Positions 51,947-60,317 of a DNA stretch of 64,000 nucleotides are shown piece by piece; within the stretch, counting starts at the first letter, position 1; every line of letters begins with the position of its first letter. Under the pieces are notes generated by a model. It saw only the letters and a list, made by a program, of their open reading frames with translations, searched no databases and was not told the origin of the DNA. Source of the DNA: a virus; the IMG/VR virus record IMGVR_UViG_3300035034_000851, positions 1 to 64,000 of that record; one strand, 5' to 3'. The position numbers were made by a program, and so were the translations under genes.

Positions 51947-52407
51947 TATTTTTTTGTTTTTAATTTTGTTAGCATTTCTATGCTAGTTTTTGAACTTTTT
52001 TCTAAAGATTTTTTTGTTAAAACCATCATACTTAAACAATTGTCTTTTTCAACTGAATCAAGAGCATCAGGACTGCTGTTTATATATTTTCCTGGAAGTC
52101 TACAATAATCTATAAAATCTAAACTTAATAATGTATTATAATTAGGTTTACTTGCATTTTGAAAAATTATAATCATACCATGCTGAAACATAGAAAAAAA
52201 TAATTCTTTTAATGTTACATTTGATATTAAATTTTTATTTGCATAAAGATTGTTAATTATTAAACTACTACAACTACTAAAAGGAGCTATACTAAAACTA
52301 AATAAAGGTTCTCCTTTATTATTATAAACAGCGTATTGGTTTTCATTTTGATTATAATAATAAATTTTTTCGTCAATTTCTCGTGTTATTCTATATGTTC
52401 CAAACAT
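51946..52407 (-). CDS. Hypothetical protein, 153 aa
   Basis: A compact alpha/beta protein with FGTYRITREIDEKIYYYNQN at the start, FQHGMIIIFQNASKPNYN in the middle and a Lys/Ser-rich helical tail. It shares its first base position with the stop of the previous gene's neighbour (one-base overlap), so it is co-translated. Possibly a diverged paralogue of the 199-residue protein. No known domain. Confidence 0.5.
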   Translation of the reverse strand: MFGTYRITREIDEKIYYYNQNENQYAVYNNKGEPLFSFSIAPFSSCSSLIINNLYANKNLISNVTLKELFFSMFQHGMIIIFQNASKPNYNTLLSLDFIDYCRLPGKYINSSPDALDSVEKDNCLSMMVLTKKSLEKSSKTSIEMLTKLKTKK

Positions 52408-52411
52408 TTTT

Positions 52412-52828
52412 TTAAATCATTAAGTTGTTAATATTCTTCCAAGAATAATTACCATTACCTGTTGCTGTCCAACTTTCATTTTGAATGTAATGAGTTATTA
52501 ATAAATTTTCACCTCTAGGTTTTTGCTTTATAAAAACTATTTTATCTTGAGCATGACACCATATGGGAAATATATTATCACTTTTATGTAAAGTTTTTAA
52601 CATATTTGCAACATTTTTTTTAGTATATTTAGGGTAATAAGTTTTAATTATAGCATATAAATCTTGAAAGGTTCTTCTTGCTACTTTACACTGTGTCACA
52701 GAACATTCTTCATCGTGAAAAGTTTCTACAAATTTACCTGGAATACTATTTCTAGTAGCTGTGAATCCTAATCTAAGAAATTCAGTAGCATACATTTGTT
52801 TTTCTATTTTACAGTATATTTTATCCAT
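52412..52828 (-). CDS. Hypothetical protein, 138 aa
   Basis: Basic, with FHDEECSVTQCKVARRTFQDLY and FPIWCHAQDKIVFIKQKP. Three Cys and several His could bind metal, but they are not arranged as a known finger. A Trp/Asn-rich end (NESWTATGNGNYSWKN) is notable. It lies four bases from each neighbour. Not recognised. Confidence 0.5.
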   Translation of the reverse strand: MDKIYCKIEKQMYATEFLRLGFTATRNSIPGKFVETFHDEECSVTQCKVARRTFQDLYAIIKTYYPKYTKKNVANMLKTLHKSDNIFPIWCHAQDKIVFIKQKPRGENLLITHYIQNESWTATGNGNYSWKNINNLMI

Positions 52829-52831
52829 TAT

Positions 52832-53596
52832 TTATTTAAGTGTGCGTATTAATGTTTCTAAATTTTCAACAATATCTTCGTGACGTCTAAAAGTTATTAA
52901 ATCATATAATTGTTTAATACTTACTGTAGGTTTATTAATTTTAATCCAACAATTTAATGCTTCTACTTTTTTAAATTTAATATTTTCAGGATTAGGTATA
53001 TGATTTTTATTGGATCTTACATTTAATGTTTTAGTAAAATCAATAAGATTAGTGTAATGAAAAATATCTCCATCAAATATATCATAACCATCTTGTGTTA
53101 CTAATATTGGTTGTGTGATATTTTCTACTAAATTTAAACTTAAACTACCAAAAGAGTTACAAACTCTTATTTGTATTTCATTAGATTTATCTTCTATAAA
53201 AAAACCTTGAATAACATAATTTACATCATTACATGATTTTATATCATCACCTGTAGTAAATATTTGACCATCAGACAATCTTTTAACTGAATGAATTGTA
53301 TTATAATTTTCAGAAGGTATAAATACATGAGTTACAGAAGTTGTACACCCCCATTTTTTACCATCACTTTTAGAATCATATTTATGAAATACATTATTAT
53401 TATTTCTTGTTGGACAATAATAAGCTAATATTTCATAATCTTTTTCAATTATTTCTTCCCAAAATTCTGAATATTTATTAGGAGTTTGAATTAGTAATCT
53501 ATTATAAAAATACATATTAGTACCTTTATGATTTTCTATAATAGTATTAATTGGAGGACTTCCAGGATATTTTTTTATTAATTTATATTTTTTCAT
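52832..53596 (-). CDS. KLIKxYPGSP-family phage protein, long copy
   Basis: 254 residues. Opens MKKYKLIKKYPGSPPINTII and continues with EFWEEIIEKD, then a middle section with VFIPSENYNTIHSVKRLSDG, and later TQDGYDIFDGDIFHY and WIKINKPTVSIKQLYDL. The N- and C-terminal blocks recur in the shorter paralogue just upstream (53593-54033); the middle 110 residues are an insertion. The family is common in Bacteroidota phages; no function is established. It overlaps the upstream stop by 4 bases. Confidence 0.62.
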   Translation of the reverse strand: MKKYKLIKKYPGSPPINTIIENHKGTNMYFYNRLLIQTPNKYSEFWEEIIEKDYEILAYYCPTRNNNNVFHKYDSKSDGKKWGCTTSVTHVFIPSENYNTIHSVKRLSDGQIFTTGDDIKSCNDVNYVIQGFFIEDKSNEIQIRVCNSFGSLSLNLVENITQPILVTQDGYDIFDGDIFHYTNLIDFTKTLNVRSNKNHIPNPENIKFKKVEALNCWIKINKPTVSIKQLYDLITFRRHEDIVENLETLIRTLK

Positions 53597-54033
53597 AATT
53601 TACTTTTTACTATATCTTTAAGACCTTTTTTAAAAGCTATAGAATTATTTTTACCACCCATATTAAATACATCATTTAAAGATAAACAAGGTTTATTCAT
53701 TAATATATAATTTTCAGCTTTTTCTTTAGTTGAAAAATATTTTCTACTATTTTTACCAGTCATTGAAGTACATTTTAAAAACGTAATTCTAAAAATTTTT
53801 GTATTATTAATAAGTTCAAAAACTTCTTGTTTTTCAAATACATCAACACCATCTTCTGTTGTAAATAAAGGTTTTTCAATTATTTCTTCCCAAAATTCTT
53901 GATTATTTGAGCTATTAATTCTTACACCTCGATAATATGCTTGATTTTTAAACATACTATGATTACTAGCTTCAACAATGTATCCTAATTTAGGACTACC
54001 AGGGTATGCTTTTATTAATTTATATTTTTTCAT
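53593..54033 (-). CDS. KLIKxYPGSP-family phage protein, short copy
   Basis: 146 residues: MKKYKLIKAYPGSPKLGYIVE, NNQEFWEEIIEKPLF, TEDGVDVFEKQEVF, FSTKEKAENYILMNKPCLSLNDV. The block order matches the longer paralogue at 52832-53596, showing a tandem duplication followed by insertion in one copy. It lies 9 bases after the DNA polymerase stop. Role unknown. Confidence 0.62.
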   Translation of the reverse strand: MKKYKLIKAYPGSPKLGYIVEASNHSMFKNQAYYRGVRINSSNNQEFWEEIIEKPLFTTEDGVDVFEKQEVFELINNTKIFRITFLKCTSMTGKNSRKYFSTKEKAENYILMNKPCLSLNDVFNMGGKNNSIAFKKGLKDIVKSKL

Positions 54034-54041
54034 TTTCTTGT

Positions 54042-56054
54042 TTATTTAGCTAACCACCAATCATCTTTTACATTGGCATCAGCTTTCATAGTTAAATCTT
54101 TACTTTTTAAAAAATAATCTCCTCCTTTTTTCATACAATCTTCTAATATAGTTTTGTATTTATTGGATAAAGATTTTTCACACTCTAAAACAAATTCATC
54201 ATGAGGTATAATACATATTAATACTCTCCCTAAATGATTATTTTTCTTAATTTCGTTAAATAACATAGCTGCAGCAGTTTTTGTTTGATGAGCTGCAGTT
54301 GTTTGAGAAGGATTATTGAGACATAATCTCATATAATCTCCTTTTAACTTAGCAAATTCAGAAACTACAGGTTTCATGTCTCTATATTTTCTATAAGCTA
54401 ATACATTACCTATTTTATAATCATCTCCTTCTTCTATAGATCTAATATGTTCTTCTTTACCAGCATTATATTGTTCCCAATCTAAATCAGTATACATTTC
54501 ATTTTCAAATCTTAAAGCTTTAAATCTTTTATAAGAAGATAAATGAAGTCTAAAACCTCCTGCAGAAGTTATGTAACCAACTCTTATTGCTTCAGCATAT
54601 GTTTCATCACCTTTTTTGTATATACCTGCGTGAAGTTCTTTAAAAAGCTTTTCAAGTTTTTCAGCTTCTTCTAAAGGTATACCTTGATTTACATGTATAG
54701 TGTAAGCTGAACCTCCATAAGCAAATGCAAATCTAGGAGCTTTACTATATTTTCTTTCCTTACTAAATTTTTCCATGATAATATTGTCAGGTAAATCTTT
54801 TAATTCAGGAAAAATCATTCTAGCAAAAGCACAATGTAAATCTAAATCTTTCCATATAGATTCTAACATAGCATTATCTCTGGTAAGATCTGCTGTAACA
54901 ACATTTTCTTGACCAGCATAATCAGCACATATAATATCATAACCTTCTTTGGCTTTAATACATGCTCTCATTTCTTCAGTTGCAGGTAAAGTAAGACTAC
55001 TAAAAGTTTTACTTCTAGTTGATATTCTAGCAGTATCTAACATTTGATTATAAGAACTATAACCTCTTCCATCAATTAATTGATCTAATAAATTTTGACC
55101 ATAAGAATTAACTTGTTGTTTAGCATCTTGATAATCTTTCCAAATTGTTAGAAATTCATGTTTAGATTTATTAATAACATCTTTGTTAATAGATTTTTTA
55201 TTATCTTTATCTAATACATTAATTCCCATTTCTTCAAAAACTGGAACCATTTGTATTGGAGATGATAATGAAACTCCTAATTTAACAATATTAAAAATAT
55301 TATGTTGTTGAACATGAAATTTACTAGACAAATTATCTAAAATGTAATTCTTTACTATTTGTTCAGATTTTTTTAATTTTTTTAAATCTATTTTAATTTT
55401 AACTTTTAATCTATCTGCATCTATTGGTGCCCCACATTGTTCAACATAAGTTATAGCTAATACATAGTTTTTATGAACATTATAAGTTACACTCATACCT
55501 TTAGCATCAATTATTTTATTTTGAACAGTATGCAATTCAATTAACTTATCTACATCATTAAAACAATATTGTATTGATTCTTTAGTAGATAATTTAATTA
55601 CATTAATAGTTTTTTGGTCTTGCTTATCATATTTAATATGCAATACTCTTTCCATTACAGATCCAAAATCATTTCCTTGGATAAAAGAAGGAATTCCGTT
55701 AGTTAATAATTTACTTTGTAAAAAAGTATCACCAACTTTATCAGGATAATAACCATACTTATAACAAAAACCTAAATCAAAATTAGCATTATGATATATT
55801 TGTTCTCTATTTTTTAAATACGGTATAACATCAGAAAAAGTATAAGCATTTTCAGATGTATAAAAATCTATAATGTAATTATCTTCTCCTGTTCCTATTT
55901 GAATGCAAAACATATCTTCTGTTTTCCAATCTAATCCTGTAGTTTCACTATCTACAGCTATTGTAGATTTTAAATTTAAATCTTCTAATGCACAGTAATT
56001 ATAATCCCCAATCTTTTTAAAAAATTGAGGATTTTTAGTTACTATATAGTTCAT
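54042..56054 (-). CDS. DNA polymerase, family A, with 3'-5' exonuclease domain
   Basis: 670 residues. Exonuclease motifs: VDSETTGL (D35, E37), HNANFDLGF (D93) and YCFNDVD (Y163, D167). Polymerase motifs: ICADYAGQE near 376-382 (motif A Asp), RKYSKAPRFAFAYGGSA (motif B Lys and Tyr) and IPHDEFVLE near 616-622 (motif C with HDE). No 5'-3' exonuclease domain is present, as is usual in phages. It would copy the genome with the helicase, primase and SSB encoded downstream. It shares its first base with the C26 gene stop, so translation is coupled. Confidence 0.95.
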   Translation of the reverse strand: MNYIVTKNPQFFKKIGDYNYCALEDLNLKSTIAVDSETTGLDWKTEDMFCIQIGTGEDNYIIDFYTSENAYTFSDVIPYLKNREQIYHNANFDLGFCYKYGYYPDKVGDTFLQSKLLTNGIPSFIQGNDFGSVMERVLHIKYDKQDQKTINVIKLSTKESIQYCFNDVDKLIELHTVQNKIIDAKGMSVTYNVHKNYVLAITYVEQCGAPIDADRLKVKIKIDLKKLKKSEQIVKNYILDNLSSKFHVQQHNIFNIVKLGVSLSSPIQMVPVFEEMGINVLDKDNKKSINKDVINKSKHEFLTIWKDYQDAKQQVNSYGQNLLDQLIDGRGYSSYNQMLDTARISTRSKTFSSLTLPATEEMRACIKAKEGYDIICADYAGQENVVTADLTRDNAMLESIWKDLDLHCAFARMIFPELKDLPDNIIMEKFSKERKYSKAPRFAFAYGGSAYTIHVNQGIPLEEAEKLEKLFKELHAGIYKKGDETYAEAIRVGYITSAGGFRLHLSSYKRFKALRFENEMYTDLDWEQYNAGKEEHIRSIEEGDDYKIGNVLAYRKYRDMKPVVSEFAKLKGDYMRLCLNNPSQTTAAHQTKTAAAMLFNEIKKNNHLGRVLICIIPHDEFVLECEKSLSNKYKTILEDCMKKGGDYFLKSKDLTMKADANVKDDWWLAK

Positions 56055-56662
56055 TAAATAAGACTATTAACCAGATTATTTACTTCTAAAGCAAATTCAC
56101 TGTTAGGAACCATTTCAGGATGACCTTGTATTGCTAATATTTTAGTTTTATTATAAAATACTATTTCAGGATCTACAGGAGGTTTTTCCATACCTGCTGG
56201 AACTCCTTCTGCATAAGTACTACCTGTTATTTTACAATAAGCTTTAATTTCATAATCTTTTTCATTAAGATTAAAAGGATATTGCATTTGATGATGGGTA
56301 CTAGTTACTTCATAATCTTTACCTTCTGGTGTAGAAACTTTGTGCATATAAGGATGATTCATATGTTGTACAAGTTTTCCACCTGACAACACACATCCCA
56401 ATTGAGACCCTCTACATATACCCATAGTTAAAACATCAGGATTTTCTTGTTTTATTTTATTCCAAGAATTTATTTCACTAGCATCTCTTACAGGATTGTT
56501 TCCTGTATGTGGATGAGAATCTTCTTCATAAAGTTCAGGACTTACATCCTCTCCTCCTGTTAAAATTATAAGATCTGCTGATTTTGAATCATTAGTTAGT
56601 TCAAAATCTTTTAAAAATTCAGCATAATTTACTGCATTTCCTATTACATATACTTTTTTCAT
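56054..56662 (-). CDS. Class I glutamine amidotransferase / peptidase C26-like protein, copy 1
   Basis: 202 residues. LTGGEDVSPELYEED near 34-48, the nucleophile elbow GICRGSQ with Cys83, STHHQMQYPF and IQGHPEM with His181 and Glu183 complete the C-H-E triad. The GGxDVxPxLY block is typical of gamma-glutamyl hydrolases of the PuuD/C26 type rather than of biosynthetic amidotransferases. It could cut gamma-glutamyl bonds made by the ligase cluster at 38741-44358 (inference). It overlaps neighbours by 4 bases and 1 base. Confidence 0.87.
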   Translation of the reverse strand: MKKVYVIGNAVNYAEFLKDFELTNDSKSADLIILTGGEDVSPELYEEDSHPHTGNNPVRDASEINSWNKIKQENPDVLTMGICRGSQLGCVLSGGKLVQHMNHPYMHKVSTPEGKDYEVTSTHHQMQYPFNLNEKDYEIKAYCKITGSTYAEGVPAGMEKPPVDPEIVFYNKTKILAIQGHPEMVPNSEFALEVNNLVNSLI

Positions 56663-57270
56663 ATTGCTTTTGGTTTAAATTTAGATTCTTTTCTTGCAAA
56701 ATAACCTGTCACACTATCTTTATCTTTACTAAAAAATTCTTTAGAAGTTTGAATTACTATTCCTTTTGATTTATTATTGAGGCTATCTATACCATGTCCT
56801 GAAGAATAATAGATTTTATCTTTATTATTATTGAATGCTTCTGAAAATTTAATCATAGTTTCTATTCTACGATTATCATTTACAAATTCTTTAATAAAAG
56901 AAACAGAATAACAATCTCCATGGCTTTCCCATAAAAATCTAATTATTGTTAGAATTGCAAGAGTTTTTTTTTTAGAATTTAAAGTACCTTTAGGTAATAA
57001 AGAACTACCCATAATTAAATAATATTTCTTTTTTTCTTTTTTGTATTCTAAATCTTTAAAAATTAATTTCATTTTTCTTAAATATTCTAAGAATTCTTTT
57101 CTTGTAATATCAGAATGTTTGTGTAATTCAATTTTTAAATAGTTTGAGTTTAAATTTAAAAATGAAAAACAAGACTCTGCACCATATTTTGGTGCATTTT
57201 TATGAGTCTTGTAATATATTTTATTGTTAAAACTTCTATTAGAAAAAACTTTATTTTTAGTTATCTTCAT
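56659..57270 (-). CDS. Hypothetical basic protein, 203 aa
   Basis: Very basic N-terminus (MKITKNKVFSNRSFNNKIYYK), with a central helix KKKTLAILTIIRFLWESHGD and a GIDSLNNKSKGIVIQ segment near the end. No motif recognised. It lies between the lytic enzyme and the C26 gene, overlapping the latter by 4 bases. Could be a DNA-associated protein by charge, but this is a guess. Confidence 0.55.
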   Translation of the reverse strand: MKITKNKVFSNRSFNNKIYYKTHKNAPKYGAESCFSFLNLNSNYLKIELHKHSDITRKEFLEYLRKMKLIFKDLEYKKEKKKYYLIMGSSLLPKGTLNSKKKTLAILTIIRFLWESHGDCYSVSFIKEFVNDNRRIETMIKFSEAFNNNKDKIYYSSGHGIDSLNNKSKGIVIQTSKEFFSKDKDSVTGYFARKESKFKPKAI

Positions 57271-57275
57271 TTTTA

Positions 57276-57812
57276 TTAGTCATATTGTTTCCAGTTGTGT
57301 TTGTTCATAAATCTTTTTTCTATTGGTTTCCAAGTATTTTCTGGTCTCCAACTTCCTCTACCGTAAGCAAATCTAGCTTTATACCAACTGCCATATTTTA
57401 CATATTTTAAATGTAAATAATATATGCTAGCGTGCAAACAGTTTTCTCTAGTTGTATCACTTAAATTAAGTTTTTTAAACATACTTTTACGAGTTGGTTC
57501 CCATATTTGCATATCACCATAACTAAATGCACCACAATCCCATACTTTTTGAGTATATTCTAAGTTATTAGGGTTAGGCCATCCAGATTCGTTTAATCCT
57601 ATTTGATATACTACGGCATTACATACATTGTATTTTGCACAGTATTTGTCAATTAAATTAAATATGTTTTCTTTTTCTTCTATGTAAGTATCTTCTTCAC
57701 ATAGGATTTCTATAACTACAGGTTTTTCCACAACCTTTGTAGGTGTTATACAAAATCCACTAATTGTTATTAGTGTTAGTATAGCTATTACTTTAAAATT
57801 AATTATATTCAT
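57276..57812 (-). CDS. Lytic transglycosylase-like endolysin with N-terminal signal/anchor
   Basis: 178 residues. A hydrophobic N-terminal segment (residues 4-21, FKVIAILTLITISGF) suggests export or a signal anchor. The SLT-type core shows GLNESGWPNP with the catalytic Glu, AFSYGDMQIWEPT, ENCLHASIYYLHLKY and SWYKARFAYGRG. It would cleave peptidoglycan from the periplasm at lysis. No holin gene was identified nearby; the membrane proteins at 61506-62252 are possible partners. It could instead help cell entry if packaged, but early-block placement argues for lysis. Confidence 0.78.
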   Translation of the reverse strand: MNIINFKVIAILTLITISGFCITPTKVVEKPVVIEILCEEDTYIEEKENIFNLIDKYCAKYNVCNAVVYQIGLNESGWPNPNNLEYTQKVWDCGAFSYGDMQIWEPTRKSMFKKLNLSDTTRENCLHASIYYLHLKYVKYGSWYKARFAYGRGSWRPENTWKPIEKRFMNKHNWKQYD

Positions 57813-57827
57813 AATATTAAATAATAG

Positions 57828-57917
57828 CAGTCAATATAAGAATCGAACTTATTACTCAGGATTTGGGTGAACTTAATCACTTAAAGTCTAGAACTCTACC
57901 AATGAGTTTAATTGACC
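57828..57917 (-). tRNA. tRNA-Leu (anticodon UAA), class II
   Basis: Acceptor GGTCAAT pairs with ATTGACT. A D arm ACTC/GAGT has GG in the loop. The anticodon arm TAGAC/GATTA (one A-A mismatch, one G-T) has loop TTTAAGT, giving UAA. A long variable region has a short TTCA/TGAG stem. The T arm ATAAG/CTTAT has loop TTCGATT. No CCA is encoded. The anticodon reads UUA, the dominant Leu codon in this AT-rich genome. The first pair is G-U and the base at position 73 is G, so details need software confirmation. Confidence 0.7.
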
Positions 57918-57921
57918 AAAA

Positions 57922-57943
57922 TAAAGGGGAAATTAATCCCCTA
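57922..57943 (-). terminator. Rho-independent-type hairpin after the gene at 57965
   Basis: Stem 57925-57930 with 57937-57942 (AGGGGA / TCCCCT), loop of 6, then a T-rich - strand tail. It separates the gene at 57965 from the tRNA. Confidence 0.75.
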
Positions 57944-57964
57944 TATTATAATTTATAAAAATGT

Positions 57965-58273
57965 TTAATCACAGTATGCTTGTGCAAATGCAGAAAACTC
58001 TCTTCCAGGATTTTTAGGGTTTATATTTATCTGCATAGATTCATTTTCTCTATTATCCCTATTTTCTAAATGAGTCACAGCTCTACCTGTTACAATCATT
58101 CTTGCTTTTTCTTTTTTAAAGACATCATTTTTATGACATTGTGCAAGACCAATAGTCATTTTAGTATTATCTTTAGGGTTAACTATTCCTCCTAAAGTTA
58201 TTTGATTTTTACCTCTTTTACCATAAAAGAAATACACTTTTTCTTGATTTACTACTTGTTCTTTTTTTCTCAT
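57965..58273 (-). CDS. Hypothetical protein, 102 aa
   Basis: Strand-rich basic protein (VYFFYGKRGKNQITLGGIVN) with KARMIVTGRAVTHLENRD and a C-terminal GREFSAFAQAYCD. Shares one base with the basic protein upstream. Not recognised; the compact beta pattern and last-gene position before a terminator suggest an abundant small protein, but no role can be assigned. Confidence 0.55.
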   Translation of the reverse strand: MRKKEQVVNQEKVYFFYGKRGKNQITLGGIVNPKDNTKMTIGLAQCHKNDVFKKEKARMIVTGRAVTHLENRDNRENESMQININPKNPGREFSAFAQAYCD

Positions 58274-58689
58274 TATCTAAATTTGTTATAAACGTGAATT
58301 AAACTTACTTGAACTTTTTTGTAAAAAATTTTAAATCCATTTTTAGTTATTTTTTTAACTTTTATGAATTTATTAACCATTAAATAGGTTTTTTTTCTAC
58401 CTCTAGTCATTTTTCTGTTTCCAGAATTAGGCATCTTAGCTTGACCCATCATTGATTTTCTTGTGGCTCTGTTAGGAATTCCAGTTGAAAATACTTTTAA
58501 ATTTCCATTTTCTTCAGAAGTTCTTGGACAATTTTCATCTAAAAAATAATTTTGAAGATATGTACTTTTTATAGGAGGGTTAAACTTAGCTGCATTAGGA
58601 TTTCCAGGCTTAGGAGCTTTTACTTTTCTAGCAATTTTTACTTTTTTAAACTTAGATTTGTTTTCAAAATATAATGATCTTTTTTTCAT
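58273..58689 (-). CDS. Highly basic hypothetical protein, 138 aa
   Basis: Lys/Arg make up roughly a quarter of the residues (KKVKIARKVKAPKPGNPNAA, RKMTRGRKKTYLMVNKF). No acidic clusters and no fold I know. The charge would suit binding to DNA or RNA. It shares one base with its downstream neighbour and lies one base from the upstream gene, so all are co-translated. Confidence 0.55.
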   Translation of the reverse strand: MKKRSLYFENKSKFKKVKIARKVKAPKPGNPNAAKFNPPIKSTYLQNYFLDENCPRTSEENGNLKVFSTGIPNRATRKSMMGQAKMPNSGNRKMTRGRKKTYLMVNKFIKVKKITKNGFKIFYKKVQVSLIHVYNKFR

Positions 58690-58690
58690 A

Positions 58691-58933
58691 CTATCTTTTG
58701 TTTAAATTATTTATTGATTGCATTTGATAATTATTCTCCCAATTTCTGAGTCTTCTTTGAAAAGAATATATTGAGATGTGACTCCCTCTATATTCTCTTT
58801 CAACTCTACCATGTTCTAAATCTCCACCAGTAAAACACTGTTGAACTAAAGCATTAGGTAGCTTAGGATAATTACTAAATCTTTTTTTAAGATCTAAAGA
58901 CCATTTAATGTCTTCAATTGATATTACTCTCAT
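58691..58933 (-). CDS. Hypothetical protein, 80 aa
   Basis: Starts MRVISIEDIKWSLDLKKRFS and carries NALVQQCFTGGDLEHGRVE followed by a basic helical end. The start overlaps the next gene by 4 bases (ATGA). Not recognised. Basic aromatic-rich composition like its neighbour. Confidence 0.5.
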   Translation of the reverse strand: MRVISIEDIKWSLDLKKRFSNYPKLPNALVQQCFTGGDLEHGRVEREYRGSHISIYSFQRRLRNWENNYQMQSINNLNKR

Positions 58934-59151
58934 ATTGCTTCTACTGTTGCTTCTTTAGTTAAAATAACTTCTTCGCCTGTTATAGCATTAAAAAATAGAG
59001 TTCTATCTTCTTGGACTTCTTTTCTACACAAGATTCTTTTACCTTGCTGGCAATATTGATATTGACCAGGCTTCCAATAGAATCTTCTGTGATAGTTACC
59101 AAATTGTTTCCAAACTCTTTTAAGGTGATTTTCAAATATAATTAAATACAT
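58930..59151 (-). CDS. Hypothetical protein, 73 aa
   Basis: Aromatic- and basic-rich N-terminal half (HLKRVWKQFGNYHRRFYW) followed by a strand pair with LFFNAITGEEVILTKEA. Two Cys are present but no finger pattern. It follows a 126-base gap with hairpins, so it may be the first gene of a sub-operon. Confidence 0.5.
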   Translation of the reverse strand: MYLIIFENHLKRVWKQFGNYHRRFYWKPGQYQYCQQGKRILCRKEVQEDRTLFFNAITGEEVILTKEATVEAI

Positions 59152-59277
59152 GTTGTTTACCTACTATACTAGGATTTTAATTAACGTATAGAATAATTAC
59201 TCTTACAGTTTAAGGTACTGTAATAGAGTCATACCAACCTTCCCACTCACATACCTTGTATGGAGTATAGGGATATT
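59152..59277. other. Intergenic stretch with two hairpins
   Basis: No gene seen. A perfect 7-bp stem TTACAGT/ACTGTAA (59203-59209 with 59217-59223) has a 7-base loop and is extended past a 2-base bulge by ACTC/GAGT. A second hairpin has stem CATAC/GTATG near 59252-59264. Possible promoter-leader or processing site. Confidence 0.5.
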
Positions 59278-59607
59278 TTAATAAATGTTATTATGATAGT
59301 AATCATTCATAATAACAGATTGAACATTTTTTAAACATTCTACAGCTGCAAAAGCTTTTACCAGTTTAAGAGGTAATTTTTTAGGAAAATCAAATTTAAT
59401 TGTAAATTCTCTTCCTTGCCTACTATGAAAAACAAAAGTAGATTCGCCATCATTTGCTTTTTTAAAACCTAATTCCATTTTAGGTATAATACAAGATTTT
59501 ACTTCAAAATGATTTTTTAAAAGTGTATCATAATGGCCTGCATAAAAGTTAACAATACCTTTATGACTTGTTATAACATTTTTTTTATTTTTTTCTATTT
59601 TGTTCAT
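59278..59607 (-). CDS. Hypothetical protein, 109 aa (paralogue pair, copy 1)
   Basis: Strand-rich middle (STFVFHSRQGREFTIKFDF) and a closing helix KAFAAVECLKNVQSVI. The closing helix and preceding strand layout recur in the protein at 59883-60158 (MCAVKCLKEVENVL), so the two look like diverged copies flanking a small membrane protein gene. It overlaps that gene by 23 bases. Function unknown. Confidence 0.55.
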   Translation of the reverse strand: MNKIEKNKKNVITSHKGIVNFYAGHYDTLLKNHFEVKSCIIPKMELGFKKANDGESTFVFHSRQGREFTIKFDFPKKLPLKLVKAFAAVECLKNVQSVIMNDYYHNNIY

Positions 59608-59899
59608 TAAACATTTTGTTTATATAGAAATTATAACCTAAATGATAATCTTCATCTATTATTAATTTCTTTTTACTTTTATTTCTTTTACAATCCTCAA
59701 ATCCTAAATTAAATTGAGTAAGTTTACTACTTATTATTAATCCTTGATATATTAAGACAAAAATAATAATTATAAAAAACATTACTAAAAATTGTAAATT
59801 CTCGTAATTTTTAACAATAAAACTTATTGTTAATATAAATGTTAATATTGATAACAATACTAAAAATATTTTTGATCTTAATTTAAAACGGTAATACAT
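59585..59899 (-). CDS. Small two-helix membrane protein, 104 aa
   Basis: Two hydrophobic helices (IFLVLLSILTFILTISFIV and FLVMFFIIIIFVLIYQGLI) joined by a short loop, with a basic C-terminal tail containing KRNKSKKKLIID. It is flanked and overlapped by the two paralogous proteins, which may be its partners. It could be a holin-like or superinfection-exclusion protein; neither can be shown. Confidence 0.6.
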   Translation of the reverse strand: MYYRFKLRSKIFLVLLSILTFILTISFIVKNYENLQFLVMFFIIIIFVLIYQGLIISSKLTQFNLGFEDCKRNKSKKKLIIDEDYHLGYNFYINKMFNEQNRKK

Positions 59900-60158
59900 T
59901 TTCTACTTCTTTTAAACATTTTACTGCACACATTCCTTTAAAAACGTCCATTCTTAGAGTATTTATCTCTTCCAATTGAATATTAATTTCTCTATTATTT
60001 GTACAAAAATAAAAACCTCTTATAGGTTTCTGGTTTTTAACTGATTTTTCTACATAATCATCATGATCAATTATAAAATCATCTATCCCATTATTTTCAA
60101 ACAAATCATTTACTTCTTTTAAATATTCACCTTCTTTTCCTTCTATTTTACTATACAT
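59883..60158 (-). CDS. Hypothetical protein, 91 aa (paralogue pair, copy 2)
   Basis: I start at MYSKIEGKEGEYLKEVNDLF (60158); a start 18 codons earlier would be translated from tRNA-like sequence. Acidic, with strands (RGFYFCTNNREINIQL) and the closing AVKCLKEVENVL helix shared with the protein at 59278-59607. Function unknown. Confidence 0.55.
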   Translation of the reverse strand: MYSKIEGKEGEYLKEVNDLFENNGIDDFIIDHDDYVEKSVKNQKPIRGFYFCTNNREINIQLEEINTLRMDVFKGMCAVKCLKEVENVLPF

Positions 60159-60160
60159 AG

Positions 60161-60228
60161 CGAACACACATGGAATCGAACCATAATCTTTTTTAAAAAA
60201 TGCTTTTACCATTAAGCTATGTGTGTTC
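60161..60228 (-). tRNA. tRNA-like sequence, probably degenerate
   Basis: 68 bases. Acceptor GAACACA/TGTGTTC is perfect and can extend to 10 bp. The D arm is GCTT/AAGC with GG in the loop, and the T arm ATGG/CCAT has loop TTCGATT. The anticodon region is only ATTTT-TTAAAA-AAGAT with a 6-base loop, and the variable loop is missing. No anticodon can be assigned; either a decayed tRNA or a tRNA-like processing signal. Confidence 0.5.
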
Positions 60229-60317
60229 TTGAGAATTAGGTTCTCACGGCTTTGATCCTACCTTAAAAAGGTGCTCCAAATCTTGAGTAATACTCAAAAT
60301 TAATAATCTTTACTATT
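60229..60317. other. Intergenic stretch with palindrome
   Basis: No gene. It holds TTGAGTA-A-TACTCAA (60283-60297), a perfect inverted repeat around one base, and GAGAA/TTCTC (60231-60245). A third tRNA was considered but no T loop is present. Confidence 0.45.

Noticed and set aside
60229-60300. Possible third tRNA next to the tRNA-like element
   Set aside because: A D-arm-like CTC...GAG and a TTTTTAA loop occur, but there is no TTCRA T loop and the acceptor pairs poorly.
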